DNA from: SLSG01 sp041690235
GTDB lineage: Bacteria > Bacteroidota > Bacteroidia > Bacteroidales > UBA7960
Direction: 5' to 3'
Assembly: GCA_041690235.1 (NCBI GenBank)
Contig: JAWLHS010000137.1
Location: forward strand, 1-6,867
DNA length: 6,867 nucleotides
Shown: positions 1-5,568 of the stretch, in pieces
Position numbering within the stretch: position 1 is the stretch's first letter
How the letters are laid out: every line of letters begins with the position of its first letter
Notes under the pieces: generated by a model
Told to the model about the DNA's origin: nothing
Databases searched by the model: none
The model's input: only the letters and a program-made list of their open reading frames with translations
Translations under genes and position numbers: made by a program

Positions 1-1179
1 GGATTGCAGGCGGTTGTCCTTCCAGTGCCACAAGACCAAATCGGGCCGCTCCTCTTCGTTTTTAGATGGGCCCTTGTCGTCGGTTTTGGTGGTGTCGGAT
101 GGTGAATCAGAAATACCCGGGGCCTCTTCTTCCTCACCGGTGCTTCCGGCCTCCTTTTTGGCCGCTTCTTCTTCTTTCTTGATCCGTTCCAGTGCTTCCT
201 TCGATTGCTTCACGGGGTGAACCCCGAAAAATAAACTGCCAAGGTCGTCGGACCAGGAGGGTCTTCTGTTCGGGCTAACGGTCATGCCTTCGGGCACCTC
301 CGGATGGTCGGCCGGATCAAAGATGACCTTGGATGGGGTGCGGTCAAACCCCCTGAACCCGATCACGCTGTATAGCTTATCTTCCCAGTCGTCGTCTTCC
401 ACCCCTTTGATCACTACCAGGGCATCCCCTTCTTCACTCCAGTTCAGCGACTGATAGACGGCTTTCCCGCTCTCCGGGGCCAGGATCTCTCCGCTGGCCA
501 TTGAGCGCAGCATGACGCCGTTGCCCGACTTCCCGTGGGCATCGATGACCCAGGCCAGCCATTGACCGGTTTTATTGAAGGCAAAGGCGCTTACGTTGCC
601 CAGGTTGAATTGGCTTTTCAGGCCCAGGTTGTACAGCAACATATCGCTGCCTTTTCCTGCATCGTCTCCGTTTCCGGGTTTTGGGGTGGTCAGGTGAATG
701 GCCAGCCAGTCGGGGTTCTCCCCCGAAAAGGAAAAGGATTTAACGGATTCGAATTCGGTTTCTTCCATGTCGCTGAGTCTCACCACACGAAGCTTATTCT
801 GGGGCGGGTTGTCGCGTCCGGCTTTTTTGCCTGCTTCCATGGAGGGGAACTCCATGAATGCCAGGTAAGCGGAATTTGCATTGAAAAGGACGGCGGAACG
901 GGGGTTGCCCGAGGTTTCGCCAATGTCCCATGACTTTTTGATGGTGTCTGTTACATGCTGTAGTACAAGCTGTGAGTTGCCCTGGTTGGGGCTGTGCCAA
1001 TAGGCCATCCACTGGCCGTTGTCAGAGAGGCTTGCCGATTGAACCGGGATGTGTTTCCACTCGGCCACATCCTGCCAGCTGACCGCGGGCAGGGATTCCT
1101 GCGCCTGCAAGCTGATAGCCGACAGGCTGAATAATGCCAGAACCAGGGAAGTGGCCCGGGAAAGGAAATGGGAATGCAT
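1..1179 (-). CDS. S9 family (prolyl oligopeptidase type) serine peptidase, N-terminal part
   Basis: Partial gene: 393 codons are open from ATG at 1179 to the left edge, and the C-terminal part is outside the window. Residues 1-27 form a signal peptide (hydrophobic LVLALFSLSAISL, likely cleavage after LQA), so the product is exported to periplasm or cell surface. Residues 35-65 (WQDVAEWKHI, then S-x-NGQWMAYW) and the repeated FNKTGQWLAW-like blades fit the beta-propeller of S9 peptidases. The segment LVLWHWKDNRLQS (381-393) is a pattern I know from Bacteroidota S9 peptidases, just after a charged linker. In the family the propeller gates a C-terminal alpha/beta-hydrolase domain with a Ser-Asp-His triad that cleaves peptides; that domain cannot be seen here. 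An in-frame TAA at 1192-1194 (read on minus) lies just upstream and no other start fits. The hydrolase gene upstream ends 73 bp away on the same strand. Family call is firm; substrate is unknown. Confidence 0.85.
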   Translation of the reverse strand, partial: MHSHFLSRATSLVLALFSLSAISLQAQESLPAVSWQDVAEWKHIPVQSASLSDNGQWMAYWHSPNQGNSQLVLQHVTDTIKKSWDIGETSGNPRSAVLFNANSAYLAFMEFPSMEAGKKAGRDNPPQNKLRVVRLSDMEETEFESVKSFSFSGENPDWLAIHLTTPKPGNGDDAGKGSDMLLYNLGLKSQFNLGNVSAFAFNKTGQWLAWVIDAHGKSGNGVMLRSMASGEILAPESGKAVYQSLNWSEEGDALVVIKGVEDDDWEDKLYSVIGFRGFDRTPSKVIFDPADHPEVPEGMTVSPNRRPSWSDDLGSLFFGVHPVKQSKEALERIKKEEEAAKKEAGSTGEEEEAPGISDSPSDTTKTDDKGPSKNEEERPDLVLWHWKDNRLQS

Positions 1180-1211
1180 AGAAAATGGGGTTTAGAAAAA
1201 GGTTAAGACTG

Positions 1212-1230
1212 GCCCGCAGTAGTGGCGGAC
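1212..1230. other. Small hairpin in the gap between the hydrolase and the S9 peptidase gene
   Basis: GCCCGC (1212-1217) can pair with GCGGAC (1225-1230) around a 7-nt loop, with one G-U pair. The run of T that would make it a terminator (GTTTGTTTTA, 1231-1240) follows on the plus strand, whereas both flanking genes are read on the minus strand. In the minus direction a weaker T-rich stretch (CCTTTTTC) comes only about 9 nt after the stem. It may attenuate transcription between the two genes or be chance. I see no clear TAnnTTTG box for the peptidase gene in this 73-bp gap. Confidence 0.25.
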
Positions 1231-1252
1231 GTTTGTTTTATGGTTTGCCGGG

Positions 1253-2029
1253 CTAAATTAAGAAAAAAACAACAGCCCTGGAAAAGTCGGACGGATTGTC
1301 TGCATGCAGCCAGTGGGTTCCGTTCCGGATGGTTTCGATCTGTGCGCGGGGAAATAATTCTTTGATTCGTCGGATGGAGGCCTCTCGAATGTAGTCGGAC
1401 TTTTCTCCCTTGAGGAACAAAACGGGTTTGTCGAAGGGCCGGGAAGAATCCACGCCGCGGAAGATCTCTTCCAGGTTCTCTTTGACCACCTCCAGGTTGA
1501 CCCTCCAGCCCAGGCTGGATTTGTCCTTCCAGTAAATGTTCTTGGTGAGGAACTGGCGAATGCGGTGGTTGGCAATAAGTGGCTTGAGGGCCTCATCCAC
1601 CTCAGTCCGGTTGGCGTATTCCTTCAGATTCATTCCCAGCATGGTGTCGATTAGTCCTTCGTGCTGGGGGTTGTGGCCGGAGGCCGTGGGACTGATGTCT
1701 GCGACGATCAGCCGATCCACTTTTTCCGGATGGTCTATGGCAAACTGCATGGCGGCTTTGCCGCCCATGGAGTGTCCCAGCAGGCTGACGGACCCGAATT
1801 CGAGTTTGTCGACCAACTCCAGCAAATCGTCGCACAAGGCTTCGTAAGAATGGACGGGGCTATGCCCCGACCGCCCGTGGTTTCGCTGGTCGGGAACGAC
1901 CACGTCCAGTCCCTTGTCGGCAAAACGGCGTGCGAAGCTGTCCCAGTTGTCTGACATGCCAAACAGGCCATGTAATATAATGAGGGGTTTGTTGCCTTTG
2001 GTTCCGTAACGTCGAAAAAATAGTTCCAT
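1253..2029 (-). CDS. ybfF: YbfF-like alpha/beta hydrolase (esterase)
   Basis: Complete 258-residue alpha/beta-hydrolase of the YbfF/ABHD11 group, the usual length for this family, without signal peptide, so cytoplasmic. Visible landmarks: oxyanion-hole loop HGLFG (20-24), then DNW, a DQRNHGRS turn (47-54), the nucleophile elbow GHSMGGKA (Ser87), VADISP (Asp111), and a C-terminal GTHWLHADNP with the catalytic His239. Asp111 or Asp212 (GEKSDYI) is the likely acid; I cannot decide from sequence. E. coli YbfF hydrolyses short-chain acyl esters and acyl-CoA-type thioesters in vitro; the physiological substrate is unclear. The chosen ATG gives the expected N-terminus (short strand, then PLIILHGLFG). 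The start codon abuts a 28-bp tandem repeat, so its whole leader is repeat sequence with no Shine-Dalgarno motif. It lies downstream of pdxJ on the same strand and may share its transcript. Confidence 0.9.
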   Translation of the reverse strand: MELFFRRYGTKGNKPLIILHGLFGMSDNWDSFARRFADKGLDVVVPDQRNHGRSGHSPVHSYEALCDDLLELVDKLEFGSVSLLGHSMGGKAAMQFAIDHPEKVDRLIVADISPTASGHNPQHEGLIDTMLGMNLKEYANRTEVDEALKPLIANHRIRQFLTKNIYWKDKSSLGWRVNLEVVKENLEEIFRGVDSSRPFDKPVLFLKGEKSDYIREASIRRIKELFPRAQIETIRNGTHWLHADNPSDFSRAVVFFLI

Positions 2030-2130
2030 GGTTCAGGCTTTCTGGCAGCCGCTCGCTGGTTCAGGCTTTCTGGCAGCCGCTCGCTGGTTCCGGCTTTCTC
2101 GCTGGCGCTCGCTGGCTCCGGCTTTCTCGC
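2030..2130. repeat. 28-bp tandem repeat, about 3.6 copies
   Basis: Two identical 28-bp units lie at 2030-2057 and 2058-2085 (each beginning GGTTCAGGCTTTCTGG). A third, diverged unit at 2086-2113 begins GGTTCCGGCTTTCTCG and a fourth, partial one at 2114-2130 begins GGCTCCGGCTTTCTCG. All full units end in GCTCGCT. The unit length is not a multiple of three and no gene is supported across it, so it is not a coding repeat. It occupies the space between the pdxJ stop and the hydrolase start and touches the start codon. The identical first pair suggests recent duplication by slippage. No spacers separate the units, so it is not a CRISPR array. Confidence 0.9.
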
Positions 2131-2132
2131 TT

Positions 2133-2153
2133 CAAAAGTTTTTCAAACTTTTG
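2133..2153. other. A/T-rich perfect hairpin beside the tandem repeat
   Basis: CAAAAGTTT (2133-2141) and AAACTTTTG (2145-2153) are perfect inverted copies around a 3-nt loop, giving a 9-bp stem. It lies between pdxJ and the hydrolase gene, 50 bp after the pdxJ stop in the direction of transcription. On the minus strand the stem is followed by AAGCG and not by a U-tract, so it is not a standard intrinsic terminator, although a hairpin with an internal U-run could still slow polymerase or protect the 3' end of pdxJ mRNA. Confidence 0.55.
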
Positions 2154-2163
2154 GCATGCTCGA

Positions 2164-2195
2164 ATTCCGGACCAGCTTCGCTTGAAGTACGGAAT
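2164..2195. other. Second inverted repeat after pdxJ
   Basis: ATTCCG (2164-2169) pairs with CGGAAT (2190-2195); inside it CTTC (2176-2179) pairs with GAAG (2184-2187) around a 4-nt loop. The structure begins 7 bp beyond the pdxJ stop codon. With the A/T-rich hairpin and the 28-bp repeats it forms a composite element that fills the whole pdxJ-hydrolase gap. No U-tract follows on the minus strand, so a terminator function is uncertain. Confidence 0.4.
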
Positions 2196-2202
2196 CAGCA
2201 AC

Positions 2203-2925
2203 TTAGGGGTTTGGTGTTAATTGCCTCAGGTAAAGTTGAATGGTGTTTTCCAGTCCGAGGTACAGGGCATCACTGATCAGTGCGTGTCCGATTGAAACCT
2301 CCAGCAGGCCGGGCACTTTTTCAGCAAAAAACCTCAGGTTTTCCAGGCTGAGGTCGTGTCCTGCATTGATGCCCAAACCGGCCTCACGGGCTGCCTGGGC
2401 GGCGGTTACGAAGGGGGCAACGGCCGCTTCTCTCCCGGCCGGATACCCGGCGGCATAAGGCTCGGTGTATAATTCGATGCGGTCGGTACCGCATTCGGCC
2501 GCCCTGAATATTCGGTCGGGATCGGTTTCGATGAACAGGGAGGTGCGTATTCCGGCGGACTGGAATTCAGCCACAACGTCTTTCAGGAATGCGGCATGCC
2601 TGATGGTGTCCCACCCGGCATTGGACGTGAGGGCGTTGGGTGGGTCGGGGACCAGCGTGACCTGGGCCGGCCTGACCCGGATCACAAGATCCATGAATTT
2701 TCGGTTGGGATAGCCTTCGATGTTGAATTCCGTTTTTACAACGGGTTTCAGGTCAAGCACGTCCTGATAGCGGATGTGTCGTTCGTCGGGACGCGGATGA
2801 ACCGTTATTCCTTGTGCACCGAAACGTTCACAGTCAAGGGCCGCCTTCACCACGTCCGGCACATTGCCACCCCTGGCATTGCGAAGGGTGGCGATCTTAT
2901 TGATGTTTACGCTGAGTCTGGTCAT
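2203..2925 (-). CDS. pdxJ: Pyridoxine 5'-phosphate synthase PdxJ
   Basis: Complete 240-residue PdxJ, matching the usual length (about 240). The enzyme is a cytoplasmic TIM-barrel that condenses 1-deoxy-D-xylulose 5-phosphate with 3-amino-2-oxopropyl phosphate to make pyridoxine 5'-phosphate, the last ring-forming step of DXP-dependent vitamin B6 synthesis. Visible motifs: N-terminal VNINKIATLRNARGG (6-20), GITVHPRPDERHI (39-51, holding His43 and Arg45), FNIEGYP (67-73, Glu70), RIELYTEPYA (149-158, Glu151), NAGHDLSLEN (187-196, His190) and IGHALISDALYLGLE (212-226, His214), all at positions matching active-site residues of the E. coli enzyme. E. coli has DH where this protein has NK in the first motif; I recall the NK form and the TEPYA form from Bacteroidota. 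The gene starts 19 bp after tRNA-Gly on the same strand, too close for its own standard promoter, so co-transcription is likely. The start has no Shine-Dalgarno motif. Confidence 0.97.
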   Translation of the reverse strand: MTRLSVNINKIATLRNARGGNVPDVVKAALDCERFGAQGITVHPRPDERHIRYQDVLDLKPVVKTEFNIEGYPNRKFMDLVIRVRPAQVTLVPDPPNALTSNAGWDTIRHAAFLKDVVAEFQSAGIRTSLFIETDPDRIFRAAECGTDRIELYTEPYAAGYPAGREAAVAPFVTAAQAAREAGLGINAGHDLSLENLRFFAEKVPGLLEVSIGHALISDALYLGLENTIQLYLRQLTPNP

Positions 2926-2944
2926 GCGTTTCTGAAAAGACTTG

Positions 2945-3016
2945 AGCGGAAAACGGGATTCGAACCCGCGACCCTCAGCTTGGGAAGCTGATGCTCTACC
3001 CCTGAGCTACTTCCGC
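2945..3016 (-). tRNA. tRNA-Gly (anticodon CCC)
   Basis: The minus strand folds into a full 72-nt cloverleaf: acceptor GCGGAAG/TTTCCGC (last pair G-U), D-arm GCTC/GAGC with loop AGGGGTA, anticodon stem TCAGC/GCTGA with loop TTCCCAA, a 5-nt variable loop GGGTC, and T-arm GCGGG/CCCGT with loop TTCGAAT. The loop places CCC at positions 34-36, reading the glycine codon GGG. The discriminator base is U, as expected for bacterial glycine tRNAs. No CCA is encoded: CAA follows the discriminator, so CCA must be added by nucleotidyltransferase, which is common in Bacteroidota. It stands directly upstream of pdxJ and behind a TACATTTG promoter box. Confidence 0.97.
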
Positions 3017-3042
3017 ATTATTCAGACCCAATCGGTCAATGG

Positions 3043-3069
3043 CAAATGTAATAAATTCTTTGTAACAAA
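3043..3069 (-). promoter_or_regulatory. Bacteroidota-type promoter for tRNA-Gly (and probably pdxJ)
   Basis: On the minus strand TACATTTG (3050-3043) is an exact match to the -7 consensus TAnnTTTG used by the primary sigma factor of Bacteroidota. A TTTG at 3069-3066 could serve as the -33 element, but the 15-nt gap between them is shorter than the usual 17-23, so only the -7 box is convincing. Transcription would start near 3036-3038, leaving a leader of about 20 nt before the mature tRNA 5' end at 3016. No other promoter-like site is visible between the tRNA and pdxJ. Confidence 0.6.
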
Positions 3070-3108
3070 TTTTTTTTACCTTCACATTGAAAATTACAAA
3101 CCCAACCC

Positions 3109-3774
3109 ATGCTGATCAAGGATTATTTCAGCGACCTGATCGTCCCTCTGAAAGTCGGAGATACCGGCAATGTTGCCCTCGGAATGATGGAGGATTTCCG
3201 TGTGGCCCACCTTCCGGTGGTCAAAGGGGATCAACTGGTGGGGGTCATTTCGGAACTTGAGGTCCTGAACCTCGATAAAATCGAAGAACCCCTTTGCAAT
3301 CAACGCTTGTCCATCCCCAGGCCCTACGTATCGTTGTCCCAGCATTTTTTCGATGTGATACGGGTGGCTGCCACGGAAAAGCTCAGCCTGGTCCCGGTTC
3401 TGGATGATAAAGACCAATACCTCGGATGCATTACGCTCGACCGCATGGCCGCCATGATGGCGGAAATTGCCTCGGTGAAGCAACCCGGTGGCATCCTCGT
3501 GCTCGAAGTCAGCGACCAGGACTACTCCCTGAGCGAAATTGCCCGCATTGTTGAATCGAACGATGCCAAGGTGCTCAGTGCATACATTACCTCTTTTCCG
3601 GAAAGCACCAGGCTCGAAATCACCATCAAGGTAAACCGCATCGACCTCTCGGCCATTATCCAGACATTTAACCGGTACAATTATACCATTACCGCCTCTT
3701 TTTCTGAGGAGAGTCGGATGGACGATCTGCTGGGCAGCCGGTTTGATTCATTGATGAACTACCTGAACGTCTGA
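3109..3774 (+). CDS. CBS-pair protein with C-terminal ACT-like domain
   Basis: Complete 221-residue cytoplasmic protein without signal peptide or membrane segment. Residues 1-58 form CBS motif 1 (MLIKDYFSDLIVPL, then HLPVV and LVGVISELEVL) and 66-120 CBS motif 2 (SLVPVLDDKDQYLGCITLDRM). Residues 128-200 look like an ACT fold: GILVLEVSDQDYSLSEIARIVESNDAKVLSAYI, followed by LEITIKVNRIDLSAIIQTFNRY. CBS pairs typically bind adenine nucleotides or related ligands and ACT domains bind amino acids or other small molecules, so a regulatory role is plausible, but no output domain is present and the ligand is unknown. I recall proteins of this layout as a conserved Bacteroidota family usually found between pdxJ and NAD kinase. 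Here it is divergent from tRNA-pdxJ and 18 bp ahead of the MFS gene, likely in one operon. The leader (ACAAACCCAACCC before ATG) has no Shine-Dalgarno motif. No good promoter match is seen for it in 3017-3108. Confidence 0.88.
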   Translation: MLIKDYFSDLIVPLKVGDTGNVALGMMEDFRVAHLPVVKGDQLVGVISELEVLNLDKIEEPLCNQRLSIPRPYVSLSQHFFDVIRVAATEKLSLVPVLDDKDQYLGCITLDRMAAMMAEIASVKQPGGILVLEVSDQDYSLSEIARIVESNDAKVLSAYITSFPESTRLEITIKVNRIDLSAIIQTFNRYNYTITASFSEESRMDDLLGSRFDSLMNYLNV

Positions 3775-3792
3775 CCTTTTTCCCCAAAACAG

Positions 3793-5556
3793 ATGAAGAG
3801 ACAACCCCGCTTGAGTTTTTGGCAAATCTGGAACATGAGTTTCGGATTTTTGGGCATTCAGTTTGGCTTTGCCCTTCAAAATGCCAATGTGAGCAGAATT
3901 TTTGAAAGCCTGGGCGCCGATATCGGCACCATTCCCATTCTGTGGATCGCCGCCCCGGTGACCGGACTGATTATTCAACCCATCGTTGGCTACCTCAGCG
4001 ACAATACCTGGAACCGCCTGGGGAGGCGCCGGCCGTTTTTCCTCGTGGGTGCCATTCTGGCCTCATTGGCCCTGGTCATCATGCCCAATAGTCCGTTTCT
4101 GTGGGTTGCGGCAGGCATGCTTTGGATTCTTGACGCCTCCATCAATGTGTCCATGGAACCCTTCCGTGCCTTTGTCGGCGACATGCTTCCGCCGGAACAA
4201 CGCACCAGGGGCTTTGCCATGCAAAGCTTTTTTATCGGGATCGGTGCTGTTGTGGCAAGCGGACTCCCTTACATCCTGACCAATTGGCTCGGGATATCCA
4301 ATGTGGCCGACATTGCCGCTGGTGAGCGCATTCCCCCTTCCGTCAAGCTGGCTTTCTATATCGGGGCGGGCGTTTTTTTCCTGTCCGTACTGTGGACGGT
4401 GATCCGAACAAAGGAATACTCCCCCGAACAGCTTGCGGAATTTGAGCGGAACCGATCCGACGATGACAAGAAAAGACAACACGAAAGGGACGAATTGCTG
4501 CCGGCCGGCCGGTTTTTGAAATCGATGCCGTTCTGGATGTTGAGTGGATTGTTGCTGACGATTGTGGTGTACTTTTTTGAGCTGGAGGCCGAGTTATATA
4601 TTCTGTCCGGCGGATTGATATTTTTTGGCCTGGTGCAGTTGCTCACCGGGTTCATGGTAAGGATGGGCCGGGGCAAGCACGGGTTTGTGGTGGTAATCAA
4701 TGATTTGTTTCGCATGCCGAAGACCATGGGACAACTTGCCGTGGTGCAGTTTTTTTCGTGGTTTGCGCTGTTTGCCATGTGGATTTATACCACCGCCGGG
4801 GTCACCAGCCATATCTATGACATGAAAGTGTCTGCTGAAGAAGTGCAGGAGATGCAGCGCATTGGCACCCTGCTCGAAGGGGAGGAGGCGGCCGAGTGGT
4901 ATGCGGTCCTTCCCAGGGTCAACCAGGAACTTGAAACCTATGAAGAACAGATTGTGGCCGGACAATCGAACGTGGTGGCCAGCATGCGGGTGGTGAATTT
5001 TTTCCGGGAAGACAAGGGGGTTGACATTTCCGGCGGACTACGTGCCACGCTGGACCGCATTCAGTATGAATACAATGAAGGGGCCGACTGGGTCGGGGTC
5101 TCTTTTGCCGCCTATAACGGGTTTGCCGCCCTGCTGGCATTTCTCCTGCCTTTTTTGGCACGATGGACCAACCGTCGGGTCACCCATATGATTGCATTGA
5201 CGGCCGGCGGACTGGGTTTTATTTCCATTTATTTTATCAACGACCCGAATTGGATCATTGTTTCCATGGTTGGCGTCGGACTGGCCTGGGCGAGTATTCT
5301 TTCCATGCCGTATGCCATACTGACCGGGTCCCTGCCCGCCCATAAAATGGGAACCTATATGGGCATCTTTAATTTCTTTATCGTGATCCCGCAGATCCTT
5401 GCGGCCAGCCTGCTGGGGTTCTTTGTGACTTCCATTGCCGGCGGACAGGCAATATGGGCGCTGGTGCTGGGCGGTTGCTCTTTCTTTGTGGCTGCCATTA
5501 CGGTGCTGTTCGTGGACGATGAAGACGAACAAAAAATAAAAAAAGCCATTTCTTAA
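3793..5556 (+). CDS. SLC45-type MFS sugar transporter (likely maltose/maltooligosaccharide)
   Basis: Complete 587-residue inner-membrane protein of the major facilitator superfamily. Approximate membrane segments: 12-32, 45-68, 81-97, 101-120, 143-165, 185-203, 313-336, 432-453, 463-482, 486-510, 520-545 and 552-574, plus an extra hydrophobic stretch at 246-288 in the middle. The start LSFWQIWNMSFGFLGIQFGF, LQNANVSRIF (28-37), the loop GYLSDNTWNRLGRRRPF (66-82) and YNEGADWVGVSFAAYNGFA (427-445) are hallmarks of the bacterial GPH/SLC45-like sugar transporters, which move maltose, sucrose or related sugars, often by cation symport. The following malQ gene favours maltose or maltooligosaccharides. 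Residues about 343-425 form a charged, helix-prone insertion between segments 7 and 8, on the periplasmic side by predicted topology, and make the protein longer than most relatives. It starts 18 bp after the CBS gene and ends 12 bp before malQ, so all three are probably one operon. Substrate is inferred from context. Confidence 0.9.
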   Translation: MKRQPRLSFWQIWNMSFGFLGIQFGFALQNANVSRIFESLGADIGTIPILWIAAPVTGLIIQPIVGYLSDNTWNRLGRRRPFFLVGAILASLALVIMPNSPFLWVAAGMLWILDASINVSMEPFRAFVGDMLPPEQRTRGFAMQSFFIGIGAVVASGLPYILTNWLGISNVADIAAGERIPPSVKLAFYIGAGVFFLSVLWTVIRTKEYSPEQLAEFERNRSDDDKKRQHERDELLPAGRFLKSMPFWMLSGLLLTIVVYFFELEAELYILSGGLIFFGLVQLLTGFMVRMGRGKHGFVVVINDLFRMPKTMGQLAVVQFFSWFALFAMWIYTTAGVTSHIYDMKVSAEEVQEMQRIGTLLEGEEAAEWYAVLPRVNQELETYEEQIVAGQSNVVASMRVVNFFREDKGVDISGGLRATLDRIQYEYNEGADWVGVSFAAYNGFAALLAFLLPFLARWTNRRVTHMIALTAGGLGFISIYFINDPNWIIVSMVGVGLAWASILSMPYAILTGSLPAHKMGTYMGIFNFFIVIPQILAASLLGFFVTSIAGGQAIWALVLGGCSFFVAAITVLFVDDEDEQKIKKAIS

Positions 5557-5568
5557 AAAAACAATAGT

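Noticed and set aside
535..933. Plus-strand open frame of 132 codons
   Set aside because: It lies entirely antisense to the S9 peptidase gene, whose minus-strand reading has a signal peptide and family motifs. The plus-strand product resembles nothing I know.
2030..2130. CRISPR array
   Set aside because: The 28-bp units follow each other without spacers and there are no cas genes nearby.
2028..2276. Plus-strand open frame of 82 codons across the repeats
   Set aside because: Its product is a translation of the 28-bp repeat in shifting frames and it ends antisense to pdxJ. Unit length not divisible by three argues against a coding repeat.
2596..2991. Plus-strand open frame of 131 codons ending in RKTGFEPATLSLGS
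   Set aside because: It is antisense to pdxJ, and its tail is the reverse complement of the tRNA T-arm and anticodon arm, a well-known source of false proteins.
3059..3084. Plus-strand promoter for the CBS gene (TTTG, then TACCTTCA)
   Set aside because: The -7 candidate matches only four of six fixed positions and the 14-nt spacing is too short. The promoter must be in 3017-3108 but I cannot locate it.
4063..4482. Minus-strand open frames within the transporter gene (also 4356-4778, 4594-4965, 5038-5574)
   Set aside because: All are antisense to a transporter with clear membrane segments and family motifs, and none has recognisable domains.
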